NCBI GenBank assembly: GCA_937974565.1
Contig: CALJWL010000014.1
Span: forward strand, 1 to 40,136
DNA length: 40,136 nucleotides
Source: an uncultured Arenicella sp.
Lineage (GTDB): Bacteria > Pseudomonadota > Gammaproteobacteria > Arenicellales > Arenicellaceae
Direction of reading: 5' to 3'
Part shown: positions 27,097 to 35,428 of the stretch, one piece after another
Layout of the letters: each line of letters starts with the position of its first letter
How positions within the stretch are numbered: position 1 is the first letter of the stretch
Notes under the pieces: generated by a model
Database searches by the model: none
Told to the model about the DNA's origin: nothing
Seen by the model: the letters and a program-made list of their open reading frames with translations, nothing else
Translations under genes and position numbers: made by a program

Positions 27097-28245
27097 ATGA
27101 ATCATCAGCTAGACAAATCACTTTGGGGCGGCGAAGCCGTTTTTGATCAGTTACTGTCGGACATACGCTCTCGTAGAAAAGAAATTGAAGACTTGCGTCA
27201 TATTCCGCAAGACATAATTGAGCGCTTCAAAGAAATAGGTATCTATCGAGCATTCGTACCGAAAGAATTTGGCGGTGACGCCCGTTCACCAAGTGAATTT
27301 TTACAAGTGATTGAAGCAATTTCAGCCGCAGACGGTTCCTCTGGGTGGGTAGCAAGTTTCGGTATGAGCCCCGCGTATCTTGCAGGCCTACCCATGTCAT
27401 CTATTGAAAAAATATGGGGCGACAGCCCAGACGTCGTTTTTGCTGGAGGAGCGTTTCCTCCACAAGACGTGAAAATTGTTGACGGTGGCTATTGTGTAAG
27501 TGGTCGTTGGCCTTTTGGTAGTGGCTGTATGGGAGCGTCATTGATTGGCGTGTCGATCAAGATTGACGGCAAAGGTCCATTACCACAAATGGCTGTGTTA
27601 CCAGCCGAGAAAGTATTCATCGATGAATCTACGTGGCAGGTTCATGGGATGGCTTCAAGTGGCAGCTACGATATGGTTGTAGACGATGTGTTTGTTCCTA
27701 ATGAGTGGGTGTTTGAACGAGGTGGTAAACAGACTTTAGACTCGCCATTTTTTAGATACCCATCGCTCTCGATCTCAGCACAAGTCTTGTCGGTGACCGC
27801 TCTGGGTGTGGCACGAGAAGCCATTGATATGGTTGTTGCTATGTCAATAAGCCAAAAGACGGTTACAGGAGCCCCCAGAATTGGAGACCGTCATTACGCT
27901 CAGATTGAGCTAGCGAAAGCTGAAGCAAAGGTTCAATCTTCACGGGCTTTCTTTTATCAAACAACGGAAGACGCATGGCAGACCGTACTAGAAGGCGGCA
28001 AGCCGTCGCGCGAACAGTCCAGCATGTTGCGCCTGGCGACCACAAATTTGACCAGAGAGTGTGCCGAGGCTACCCAAATAGCGTATCGCTTAGCGGGCAT
28101 GTCTAGCACCTATTATGACAGTCATCTTTCTCGCTGTTACCGCGACGTAAACATGCCTACCCAACACGCTCTAATGGGTGAGGTTACGTATCAAAACGCC
28201 GGCGCCATGATGTTTGGTAATGACCCGTTTCCTGGCTATATATAA
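27097..28245 (+). CDS. iacA: Flavin-dependent indole-3-acetate monooxygenase IacA (acyl-CoA dehydrogenase fold)
   Basis: This 382-residue enzyme has the acyl-CoA dehydrogenase fold used by two-component (group D) flavin monooxygenases such as HsaA and HpaB-like proteins. GIYRAFVPKEFGGDARSPSE and AISAADGSSGWVASFG mark the N-terminal half, VSGRWPFGSGCMGASL the central beta part, and a helical C-terminal half ends with YRDVNMPTQHALMGEVTYQN. In characterised iac systems IacA starts the pathway by oxidising the indole ring of IAA, using reduced flavin from IacG. A MarR-fused flavin reductase in the same run of genes supports this. It starts 42 bases after iacH. An acyl-CoA dehydrogenase function is unlikely given the neighbours. 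Confidence 0.85.
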   Translation: MNHQLDKSLWGGEAVFDQLLSDIRSRRKEIEDLRHIPQDIIERFKEIGIYRAFVPKEFGGDARSPSEFLQVIEAISAADGSSGWVASFGMSPAYLAGLPMSSIEKIWGDSPDVVFAGGAFPPQDVKIVDGGYCVSGRWPFGSGCMGASLIGVSIKIDGKGPLPQMAVLPAEKVFIDESTWQVHGMASSGSYDMVVDDVFVPNEWVFERGGKQTLDSPFFRYPSLSISAQVLSVTALGVAREAIDMVVAMSISQKTVTGAPRIGDRHYAQIELAKAEAKVQSSRAFFYQTTEDAWQTVLEGGKPSREQSSMLRLATTNLTRECAEATQIAYRLAGMSSTYYDSHLSRCYRDVNMPTQHALMGEVTYQNAGAMMFGNDPFPGYI

Positions 28246-28340
28246 ATTAAAAATTTTTCCTTATCGCTATCCCAACTATTTTCGAAATACAGCAATAAGC
28301 GGCATTAACTAAATAATTAAGATTATCAGAGGATTTAATA

Positions 28341-28700
28341 ATGAATGTAGAAAGCAAACACAGAGTTTTATTTTGTATCGGCGTAAGTCAAAACTTCATG
28401 GATTCAACGCAAGAAGTCATGGGAGAGGTTTGGGTTGCTTTCCAGGCGATGATTAAGGGCATCAGTGATTTGCCGGGCGTTGAAGTACTCGGTGTTCTCG
28501 ACGATGACCGTATCCAGGTAGGCCCATCAGAAAACGCTCCTTGGACCGCTTACATTATGGCGGATGTGCCTGACTATGAAAGCGTTGTCGCGGGTTGTGA
28601 TTTCTTTCGTAACACCCCCGTTGGTGACGGTACTTACAAACTTTGGAAGTTCATGAAGGTTGAAGCGCGCATTGGCCGCGGCTTAGAAGTGCCCGAATAA
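28341..28700 (+). CDS. iacB: IacB-like small protein of the IAA degradation cluster
   Basis: This is a 119-residue soluble protein with no catalytic motif that I can name. The sequence VEVLGVLDDDRIQVGPSENA, PWTAYIMADVPDYESVVAGC and RNTPVGDGTYKLWKFMKVEA fits what I remember of IacB, a small dimeric alpha/beta-barrel-like protein found only with iac genes. Its exact step is not clear; genetic work links it to the cluster. The ATG has AGAGGA upstream. The end of the gene has been duplicated by 17 bases. The name rests on position (between iacA and iacI) and similarity recalled from the family. Confidence 0.75.
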   Translation: MNVESKHRVLFCIGVSQNFMDSTQEVMGEVWVAFQAMIKGISDLPGVEVLGVLDDDRIQVGPSENAPWTAYIMADVPDYESVVAGCDFFRNTPVGDGTYKLWKFMKVEARIGRGLEVPE

Positions 28701-28717
28701 TAGAAGTGCCCGAATAA
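28684..28717 (+). repeat. 17-bp tandem duplication across the iacB stop codon
   Basis: TAGAAGTGCCCGAATAA occurs twice back to back. The first copy carries the last codons and TAA of iacB; the second is non-coding in that frame. Confidence 0.9.
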
Positions 28718-28752
28718 TAAAACCATTCTCTGACCATAACTGGAAACACATA

Positions 28753-29292
28753 ATGTCAAATAGTCTCTCCACACAAGACGCCATTTTACTGCGTTTGGAA
28801 GCCCTCGAAGCAGAAAAAAAAGTTCGCCATTGTATGTCTCGATATATGTTGCTATGCGATGAGCTCGGTGTTGACACCCAGTTAGATGAGCTAACTAAAC
28901 TATTTGCTGATGATGCTGTATGGCAGGGCAAAGGCAAGCGCTACGCTAAAACGTTTGGCCGATACGAAGGTCGTGACGCGATTGGCGACATGTTTGCTAG
29001 CTACACCAAGCCACCAGCACACTTTTCCATGAATGCACACTTTCTTTGTAATGAGTTGATTCACATTGACGATACCAACACGTCAGCTAAAGGCACGTGG
29101 ATGTTGATTCAACCGTCCAGCTTTAGCACTGGAAAATCTCAATTGAGCTGCGCGCGCATAAGCGCTGAGTTTGTGCTGGTAGATGGTGCTTGGTTAATGC
29201 AGGTGTTTACCACTGAAAATATATTTAGCCGCCCGATGGCTAACTCGTGGGATAACTCTGCGAGCTTGGGCGTTCCGACAAAGAACTCTTAA
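28753..29292 (+). CDS. iacI: SnoaL/NTF2-like protein, IacI
   Basis: This 179-residue protein has an NTF2/SnoaL-like fold: an N-terminal helix (LRLEALEAEKKVRHCMSRYM), then LDELTKLFADDAVWQGKGK, GRYEGRDAIGDMFASYT, SMNAHFLCNELIHIDDT and a beta-sheet. The family includes ring-hydroxylating dioxygenase beta-like and polyketide-cyclase-like enzymes. In iac clusters a protein of this kind sits between iacB and iacC and is called IacI; its reaction is not settled. The closely spaced genes on both sides place it in the same transcript. It could be an isomerase or dehydratase of an unstable indole intermediate, or a helper protein. Confidence 0.75.
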   Translation: MSNSLSTQDAILLRLEALEAEKKVRHCMSRYMLLCDELGVDTQLDELTKLFADDAVWQGKGKRYAKTFGRYEGRDAIGDMFASYTKPPAHFSMNAHFLCNELIHIDDTNTSAKGTWMLIQPSSFSTGKSQLSCARISAEFVLVDGAWLMQVFTTENIFSRPMANSWDNSASLGVPTKNS

Positions 29293-29310
29293 TTTGGAGG
29301 ATTTTATATT

Positions 29311-30588
29311 ATGAATAAACCAATTGATAAAGAAGCGATCGCACAGCGTGCCGCTGACCTAGTACTCGAAGACCGAGTACATAAAGATTTGTATTCTGAC
29401 CCTGATATCTTCGAAGAAGAGCTTGATAAAGTATTTAACAATACCTGGGTATGGGTCGCGCATGAATCTGAAGTGTCTGGTAAGAACAACTATAAGACGG
29501 CGAAAATAGGCCGCCAACCGGTGATTGTTGTTCGCGAACGCAAAGGTGGCATCAATGTGCTGCTAAATCGTTGTCGTCATCGTGGTGCAACCGTTTGCGA
29601 AGGTAACGCTGGTAAAACCAAAGCGTTCACGTGCCCTTATCACGGCTGGGGTTATGGCTTAGACGGTTCTTTGAGAGCACTCCCTAAGCCTGAAGAATAC
29701 GAAAACCTAATGGATAAGTCTGAGTTTGGCCTAGTTAAATTACGCCATGAGTCTTATCAGGGAATGATCTTTGCAACCCTTAGTGATGACATTGAGCCCC
29801 TCGAAGATTTCTTAGGCGGCGCAAAGAAGTGGATAGACCTATTCATGAAGCAGGGCGCAGGCTACCCATTGAAGACCTTAGGCGAACAACGTTTTCGCTT
29901 TCCGGGTAACTGGAAGATTCAGTTGGAAAATACTACCGATGCCTACCACTTTCCGATTGTGCATAAGTCATTCTTATCGTCAATGGACGAAACATCGGCC
30001 GAAATTTTTGATTTTCTAGATGGCGATGGATTTGTTGAAGATCTAGGCAATGGCCACAGTGTCATGGTGATGATTCCTGAGTTAGTCGACTTAGAAGAAA
30101 AGTTGGATGATCCAATACCAGAACGTTTTGCAGATCTAGCTACCGAGTTAGCAGCTGAAGGTCATTCAGATGAGGAAGTTCGTCGTTTAGTACGGGCAGT
30201 TGGTGGCAGTGGCTTTAACCTGAATTTGTTCCCAAATATTTCTTTTTCTATGGCGTTTTTCAGAAACCTGGTTCCGATTAGTGCGCAAGAAACCGAGATT
30301 CATCACATTGCTATCGGCGGTGAAGGCGCGCCCGACGCTTACAACCAAAAACGCATGCGCTTGCACGAACATTTTCAAGGTCCAATGGGCTTTGGCACAC
30401 CGGATGACGGCGAAGCTTGGGAGCGTGTACAACGTGGCTCGATGGCCGGCGACGATGGGTGGATTATGGTGAACCGCGGCATGAGTCGAATGAAAACATC
30501 GGCGGATGGCAACCCCCAAGGCGCCGTGTGTTCGGAGACGGGTATGCGCGCTGCGTACCAGCAATATAAAAAGCAAATGGCGAGTTAG
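29311..30588 (+). CDS. iacC: Rieske non-heme iron oxygenase, large subunit IacC
   Basis: This is the alpha subunit of a ring-hydroxylating dioxygenase, 425 residues. The Rieske 2Fe-2S ligands are C88 and H90 (NRCRHRGA) and C108 and H111 (CPYHGWGYG). The bridging Asp and iron-site histidines are D210, H213 and H218 in ENTTDAYHFPIVH, with the third ligand at D365 or D366 (TPDDGEAW). In known iac systems IacC with IacD hydroxylates the oxidised indole intermediate (dioxindole-3-acetate) on the way to catechol, with electrons from IacF. The small subunit follows 25 bases later and the reductase two genes on. A strong GGAGG precedes the ATG. Confidence 0.9.
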   Translation: MNKPIDKEAIAQRAADLVLEDRVHKDLYSDPDIFEEELDKVFNNTWVWVAHESEVSGKNNYKTAKIGRQPVIVVRERKGGINVLLNRCRHRGATVCEGNAGKTKAFTCPYHGWGYGLDGSLRALPKPEEYENLMDKSEFGLVKLRHESYQGMIFATLSDDIEPLEDFLGGAKKWIDLFMKQGAGYPLKTLGEQRFRFPGNWKIQLENTTDAYHFPIVHKSFLSSMDETSAEIFDFLDGDGFVEDLGNGHSVMVMIPELVDLEEKLDDPIPERFADLATELAAEGHSDEEVRRLVRAVGGSGFNLNLFPNISFSMAFFRNLVPISAQETEIHHIAIGGEGAPDAYNQKRMRLHEHFQGPMGFGTPDDGEAWERVQRGSMAGDDGWIMVNRGMSRMKTSADGNPQGAVCSETGMRAAYQQYKKQMAS

Positions 30589-30613
30589 CCTCATTTTTTA
30601 GAGACGATTATCG

Positions 30614-31096
30614 ATGACTATAAATAACCAATTATTTAATCAAGTTTCTGAATTTTTGAGTACAGAAGCTGACATGCTCGACCATAGAGAATACCAAGAC
30701 TGGCTAAAGTTGTGGCAGCCTGACGGCGTTTATATTGTTCCTGTAGATGTGAACGCAGATGACTATAAGAACACGCTTAACGTGGCCTATGATGATGAAC
30801 ATATGCGTCAACTGCGAGTCGAACGCTTAGAGGGCGGTGAAGCCGTTTCGACAGCTGTAGCTATGCCAACAGTACGTTCAATATCGGCTCTGCGCATCGT
30901 CAGTGCCTCTGACGATGAAGTGACCGTTCGCTGTTCTTACATGCTGTACGAAAACAAAGAGGGCGATTTAAGGCCTTACCCAGCTAAAGCAGAGTTTGTC
31001 TTAGTGCCGAATAGCGACTCATTTTTGCTAAAGAAAAAACTGGTCAAGTTAATGCGCGCAAGCCAATACCTTGCCACCATCAGCTACATTTTCTAG
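30614..31096 (+). CDS. iacD: Aromatic-ring-hydroxylating dioxygenase small subunit IacD
   Basis: This is the beta subunit of the Rieske oxygenase, 160 residues, with the NTF2-like fold of that family. LFNQVSEFLSTEADMLDHRE and YQDWLKLWQPDGVYIVPVDV are the usual opening, with the 'E...LD...Y..WL.L...D..Y..P' pattern. A sheet with EVTVRCSYMLYENK and AKAEFVLVP follows. The subunit is structural and pairs with IacC, probably as alpha3beta3. It ends 11 bases before iacE. Confidence 0.88.
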   Translation: MTINNQLFNQVSEFLSTEADMLDHREYQDWLKLWQPDGVYIVPVDVNADDYKNTLNVAYDDEHMRQLRVERLEGGEAVSTAVAMPTVRSISALRIVSASDDEVTVRCSYMLYENKEGDLRPYPAKAEFVLVPNSDSFLLKKKLVKLMRASQYLATISYIF

Positions 31097-31107
31097 GGGA
31101 TAATCTA

Positions 31108-31851
31108 ATGAGTAGGACAGTATTAATTACTGGCGCCACCAAAGGGCTTGGAACAGCCATGGCAGAGCGCTTCTTTAATGATGGCTATCAAATTGTTATT
31201 AGCGGAACTAGCGAGGATGTTTCAAAACAGCTTGCCAGCAAGCTTGACCCTAGTGGTGAATATGTAGTTGGCATGGAGCTAAATGTTAGAAAAAAAGCGG
31301 ACTTCGAAGCTGGCCTTGGACTCGCCATCAGTAAATTTGGTAAGTGCGATGTGTTGATTAATAACGCGGCAATGACGCCTACAACATCGGTAATGGATAT
31401 TTCAGCCGAAGAGTTTGATGATGTGATTAGCACTAATCTTCGTGGCACCTTTTTTGGTTGTCAGGTGTTTGGACAGTATTTTGCCGATCAAAAATACGGG
31501 CGCATTGTTAACCTAACCTCGCTTGCCGGTCAGATGGGGGGAACCGCTTCAGGCGCTCATTATGCCGCGTCAAAAGGCGGCATCATTACCTTAACCAAAG
31601 TCTTTGCAAGAGCATTAGCTGCCGACGGTGTGACCGTTAACGCAGTGGCTCCTGGGCCGGTAGACATGCCGTCAACGCGAGAAAAAGTACCTGCGGAAAA
31701 GCTTGAGCAAATCATTCAAACAATGATTCCCACCAAAAAAATGAGTTCAGCGGGGTTTATCGCCGATATGGTAGCTGCACTCGCGAGTGATGATGCAGGT
31801 TGCACAACCGGTGCGTGCTGGGATTCCAACGGCGGCATATTTATGCGTTAA
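31108..31851 (+). CDS. iacE: Short-chain dehydrogenase/reductase IacE
   Basis: This is a classical SDR of 247 residues. The NAD(P) loop is TGATKGLG (8-15), NNAA is at 85-88, and the catalytic S138 (LTSLAG), Y152 and K156 (YAASK) are followed by the PGPVDMPST segment. In iac work, IacE acts after IacA and is needed to obtain dioxindole-3-acetate from the first oxidation product. The same order of genes here supports that role, though SDR substrate cannot be read from sequence. GGGGA before the ATG is a good ribosome site. Confidence 0.87.
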   Translation: MSRTVLITGATKGLGTAMAERFFNDGYQIVISGTSEDVSKQLASKLDPSGEYVVGMELNVRKKADFEAGLGLAISKFGKCDVLINNAAMTPTTSVMDISAEEFDDVISTNLRGTFFGCQVFGQYFADQKYGRIVNLTSLAGQMGGTASGAHYAASKGGIITLTKVFARALAADGVTVNAVAPGPVDMPSTREKVPAEKLEQIIQTMIPTKKMSSAGFIADMVAALASDDAGCTTGACWDSNGGIFMR

Positions 31852-31887
31852 CAGGCCTTTAAAAAACGCAAAGCCCGTAGCTAAAGC

Positions 31888-31926
31888 CAGTAGTTGTAGT
31901 CAGTAGTTGTAGTCAGTAGTTGTAGC
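31888..31926 (+). repeat. Three tandem copies of a 13-bp unit between iacE and iacF
   Basis: CAGTAGTTGTAGT is repeated three times, the last copy ending in C. The array sits in the 91-base iacE-iacF gap, starting 37 bases after the iacE stop. Copy number may vary between strains. Confidence 0.92.
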
Positions 31927-31942
31927 CAATGATTAAAATATT

Positions 31943-32899
31943 ATGTTAGAAGAAAACACCATCGATGTACTGATCAAAAGCCGCCAAGACCAAGGTAATG
32001 GTGTGGCTGTTTTAGAGTTGGTATCTGCCAGCGGCAAAGACTTACCTGGTTTTGATGCCGGTGCCCATATCGACGTTCATATCAACTCAGAGTTCACACG
32101 CCAGTACTCATTGAGTAATGCGCCAAGCGGTACTGAGTCAGCTCAATGTTATCGAATTGGTGTTCTCAATGACCCAGACTCTCGAGGCGGGTCAGTTGCT
32201 CTCTTTAATGAATTTTATGAAGGTAAAGAGATTCAAGTTAGCGCCCCGAAAAATTTTTTTGAAGTTGCTGATCATAGTAATTCAGTTATTTTAATTGCCG
32301 GTGGTATCGGCGTAACGCCGATTCTTTCCATGGCGCATCAGTTAAAGAAGGCTGGACGGCCATTTGAAATTCACTACTGCTTAAATAAATTGAGTAATGG
32401 TGCTTTTGTCGATGAGCTTAGCCAAGAGTTTCCTGATCAGTTAACAATCCACTGCAGTGCCGACAAAAAGTTCGACCCCAGTGAAACCTTCTCTAATCGC
32501 GGTGATGCGCATATCTACGTGTGTGGTCCCAGCGGGTTTATGGACTGGGTGATCGAGTCGGCTAAGGAGCAGGGCATAGCAAACGACAATATCCATTTCG
32601 AGTACTTCAATGTCGAGGTGGAACTGTCTGGCGATTCAATAGAGGTGCATTGCGTCGATAGCGATAAAACCGTGATGGTTGGCCCCGACGAGAGTATTGC
32701 TGCCGCCTTATCTAAAGCGGGTATAAAGGTCGATGTGTCATGCGAACAAGGAGTTTGCGGAACCTGTATTACCGATGTGCTTGAAGGTATTCCTGATCAT
32801 CGAGACCAATTTCTAACCGATGAAGAAAAAGAAGACAACGACCAAATGGCTTTGTGCTGTTCTAGAGCTAAAGGCTCAAAGCTGGTTATCGAAATCTAA
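31943..32899 (+). CDS. iacF: NAD(P)H:ferredoxin-type oxidoreductase IacF (flavin + 2Fe-2S)
   Basis: This is the electron-transfer partner of the IacCD oxygenase, 318 residues, of the phthalate dioxygenase reductase type. The flavin-binding motif is RQYSL (53-57), the nucleotide-binding parts are GGIGVTP (120-126) and CGPSGFM (194-200), and the C-terminal plant-type 2Fe-2S ferredoxin domain has C267, C272, C275 and C305. It takes electrons from NAD(P)H through flavin to the Rieske centre. The fused ferredoxin means no separate ferredoxin gene is needed, and none is present. It is separated from iacE by the 13-bp repeat array. Confidence 0.9.
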   Translation: MLEENTIDVLIKSRQDQGNGVAVLELVSASGKDLPGFDAGAHIDVHINSEFTRQYSLSNAPSGTESAQCYRIGVLNDPDSRGGSVALFNEFYEGKEIQVSAPKNFFEVADHSNSVILIAGGIGVTPILSMAHQLKKAGRPFEIHYCLNKLSNGAFVDELSQEFPDQLTIHCSADKKFDPSETFSNRGDAHIYVCGPSGFMDWVIESAKEQGIANDNIHFEYFNVEVELSGDSIEVHCVDSDKTVMVGPDESIAAALSKAGIKVDVSCEQGVCGTCITDVLEGIPDHRDQFLTDEEKEDNDQMALCCSRAKGSKLVIEI

Positions 32900-32995
32900 T
32901 ATTTGATAACTGGCAATAAAACTAATTTTGTTGATATGTCATTTCACGAAAATGATCTTTCAGCAACCCAATAATATTTTTAAAGAGTAAGAACA

Positions 32996-33067
32996 ATGTC
33001 AAGCATTCAAGTGAACATGATCGAAGGGCAATCTGAGAAATTACCTGCACACAAAGCCGGGTGTTGA
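32996..33067 (+). CDS. Possible 23-codon micro-ORF or gene remnant upstream of iacG
   Basis: An ATG with AGAG about eight bases before it opens MSSIQVNMIEGQSEK and LPAHKAGC, then stops. The first residues resemble the N-terminus of 4-oxalocrotonate tautomerase-like proteins ('IQV.MIEG.S.EQK'), so this may be a truncated tautomerase gene. Equally, it may be a chance or leader peptide. It fills most of the 217-base gap between iacF and iacG, the widest gap in the unit. Confidence 0.3.
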   Translation: MSSIQVNMIEGQSEKLPAHKAGC

Positions 33068-33116
33068 ACTCACATTTAAAGAAAAAACTACCTGTAAACG
33101 AGATATGGAGACAAGC

Positions 33117-34079
33117 ATGAGCACTACCGATAACAAACAAGAATTCGATATTAAGGACTTTCGTCGTGCGCTTGGGCAATTCCCGACTGGTGTGACGATT
33201 ATTACTACTCAAGATGAAAAAGGTGAACCTATTGGCGTTACTGCCAGTAGTTTCAATTCGGTATCTATTTCGCCTGCACTGGTTCTATGGAGTGTTGATA
33301 AAAGCGCATTCAGTGCATCAATCATGGAAAACGCCTCTCATTTTGCAGTGAATATCCTAAGCAAATCTCAAATAGATATGTCGAATCGCTTTGCAGGTAG
33401 AGGTGAAGATAAATTCGGCGGTATTGACTACTCTGAGAGCCCACATGGTTCGCCACTTTTTAAAGGCTGTTCGGCGCAGTTAGAGTGCAAAACGTGGAAT
33501 GTGTATGAGGGCGGCGACCATCTAATTATTGTTGGTGAAGTACTTGATTATCGCCATGATGAGTCGCAGCCTCCGTTGGTTTTTGCCTGCGGAAGTTACG
33601 CAGTCTCGATGCAACACCCAGCAACAACTGCTAGCAACACCACAAAAGTTCCAGGCGATGGCGTCTTGGGCGACTACATGCTGTATCTATTACGCGTTGC
33701 CTACAGCAATTGTTCAGCACAGTTGTATCCTGAATTAATGGCCAAACACGGAATTGCGCCTGAAGAATGGCGCGCGCTTACTTTGTTAAGTGATACTGGT
33801 AAAGCTGAGTCTGCGTACTTAGCGAAGATGATTGGTCAGCCGACCGACGTATTCAATTCAACAGTCGAACGTATGCAAAGTAAAGGCTACTTAGATTTAT
33901 TGCCTGAAGGCCAAGTTCAGTTAACCGAGCAAGGCGGTGAAATGTCAGCAAAGTTATTTGAAATTGCTAAATCTCAAGAAGAAAGTTTGCTGTCGGGTTT
34001 GAACGAACAGCAGCGTAATGACCTAAAAGCGAGCCTAAAGAAAGTCGCTGGAATGGGTAGTGAGGCGAGTGCCAGCTAA
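33117..34079 (+). CDS. iacG: Flavin reductase IacG with C-terminal MarR-like domain
   Basis: This is the NAD(P)H:flavin reductase that should supply reduced flavin to IacA. From the chosen start it has 320 residues. The N-terminal ~165 residues are the flavin-reductase fold ([53 protein letters not shown]). About 150 residues follow with a winged-helix MarR-like pattern ([40 protein letters not shown]). The C1 reductase of p-hydroxyphenylacetate hydroxylase has the same architecture, and there the MarR-like part is autoinhibitory and relieved by substrate. ATG 33117 is preferred to 33105 because GGAG lies six bases before it. The stop overlaps the next start by one base. Confidence 0.87.
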   Translation: MSTTDNKQEFDIKDFRRALGQFPTGVTIITTQDEKGEPIGVTASSFNSVSISPALVLWSVDKSAFSASIMENASHFAVNILSKSQIDMSNRFAGRGEDKFGGIDYSESPHGSPLFKGCSAQLECKTWNVYEGGDHLIIVGEVLDYRHDESQPPLVFACGSYAVSMQHPATTASNTTKVPGDGVLGDYMLYLLRVAYSNCSAQLYPELMAKHGIAPEEWRALTLLSDTGKAESAYLAKMIGQPTDVFNSTVERMQSKGYLDLLPEGQVQLTEQGGEMSAKLFEIAKSQEESLLSGLNEQQRNDLKASLKKVAGMGSEASAS

Positions 34080-35428
34080 TGAAAGTAACTCCTCAAATAC
34101 CTCTGGCCGAGGCTGCTGAATTAGTTAATTCTGGCGACACAATGATTGTTGGCGGCTTTGGAATGACAGGCAACCCAGTGCACTTATTGCATGCAATTGC
34201 TGAAACTGATGTTCGTGACCTTACCTACGTTGGTAACAACGTAGGCGAAGCGGGCTTGGGCGGTGGAAGGTTGCTGCGTAACAAACAAATTTCGAAAGCA
34301 ATTGGCTCGTTCTTTACCTCAAACCCTGAAGCCGTGGCGGCGGCTCAGAGTGGCGATATAGACGTAGAGCTATTGCCGCAAGGCACATTAGCCGAAGCTA
34401 TTCGCGCGGGAGGCACAGGCATTGGCGGGTTTTATACCCCAACCTCGGCCAATACGCCTCTCGCAGATAATCGCGAAGTTAGAACATTTGATGACACCGA
34501 TATGGTTTTCATACCGGCGATTAAAGGCGATGTGTCACTCATACGAGCGTGGAAAGCCGATACCGCAGGTAATTTACAGTATCGAATGACTGAAAGTAAT
34601 TTCAACCCAGCAGCGGCGATGGCGTCTAAACTCGTTATTGCTGAAGTTGAAGAAATAGTTCCTGTCGGCGAGCTTGATCCCAACCTGATTCATACTCAGG
34701 GCTGTTTTGTCGATTATTTAGTACAAGCCACGCTCGAGCTTGATGATCTGGGCTCATCCGCTTCGGTTAAATCCAGTGATAAAAAAGTAAGCGAAACCCG
34801 CATGAATATGGCTAAAGCCGCCTTAGCTGAACTCAAACGTGGTGACTTGGTGAACTTAGGTATTGGTATCCCGACCTTAGTTGCTGATTTGATTAGTGAC
34901 AAAGACGGCATTATTTTGCATACCGAAAATGGAATGTTAGGCGTAGGCCCTGAGCCGGAAGAGGGTGGTGCTATGGACTACCCTGTGAACGCAGGCAAGA
35001 TACCGGTAACCGCTCTCGAAGGTTCTAGCTACTTTGATAGCCCAACGTCGTTCGGCATGATCCGTGGAGGGCATGTTGACGTAGCCATTATGGGAGGCCT
35101 TCAGGTAGATCAAAAAGGTAATTTAGCAAACTGGGCTGTACCCGGAAAACCCTTATTAGGAGTAGGCGGTGCGATGGATTTAGCGACTGGCGCTCATCGT
35201 TTAATCGTCACCATGTTGCATACTGACAAAGCGGGCAATTCAAAAGTGCTACCTGAATGCACATTACCACTAACCGCTGTAGGCGTGGTCGATGTACTAG
35301 TTACTGATCGTGCTGTGTTCCACTTTAAAGATGGAAACATGGTACTAACTCAACTCTTGTCTGGCTTTACGCTGGCCGACGTTGAAGAGTCAACCGAAGC
35401 TGAGTTTACGGTGGCCTTAAGTGAGTGA
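34079..35428 (+). CDS. catIJ: 3-oxoadipate CoA-transferase, fused alpha and beta subunits
   Basis: This enzyme moves CoA from succinyl-CoA to 3-oxoadipate, giving 3-oxoadipyl-CoA. Both subunits of the family I transferase lie in one 449-residue chain. Residues 1-220 are the A part (GGFGMTGNP 25-33, [31 protein letters not shown]). A linker at about 222-240 joins the B part ([15 protein letters not shown], catalytic E283 in [26 protein letters not shown]). Most PcaIJ/CatIJ enzymes are two proteins. The ATG overlaps the iacG stop by one base, coupling the iac and cat halves. Acetoacetate transferase (ScoAB) is the alternative in isolation, but catBCAD and pcaF around it decide the matter. Confidence 0.88.
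   Translation: MKVTPQIPLAEAAELVNSGDTMIVGGFGMTGNPVHLLHAIAETDVRDLTYVGNNVGEAGLGGGRLLRNKQISKAIGSFFTSNPEAVAAAQSGDIDVELLPQGTLAEAIRAGGTGIGGFYTPTSANTPLADNREVRTFDDTDMVFIPAIKGDVSLIRAWKADTAGNLQYRMTESNFNPAAAMASKLVIAEVEEIVPVGELDPNLIHTQGCFVDYLVQATLELDDLGSSASVKSSDKKVSETRMNMAKAALAELKRGDLVNLGIGIPTLVADLISDKDGIILHTENGMLGVGPEPEEGGAMDYPVNAGKIPVTALEGSSYFDSPTSFGMIRGGHVDVAIMGGLQVDQKGNLANWAVPGKPLLGVGGAMDLATGAHRLIVTMLHTDKAGNSKVLPECTLPLTAVGVVDVLVTDRAVFHFKDGNMVLTQLLSGFTLADVEESTEAEFTVALSE

Noticed and set aside
27097-28245. Acyl-CoA dehydrogenase of fatty-acid oxidation
   Set aside because: The same fold is used by group D flavin monooxygenases, and the presence of iacB, I, C, D, E, F and a dedicated flavin reductase favours IacA.
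30187-30594. 135-codon open frame on the minus strand inside iacC
   Set aside because: It lies wholly opposite the Rieske subunit, has no ribosome site, and its His/Arg-rich composition is that of an antisense shadow.
31888-31926. CRISPR-like repeat array
   Set aside because: Three contiguous 13-bp copies without spacers are a simple tandem repeat; no cas genes are present.
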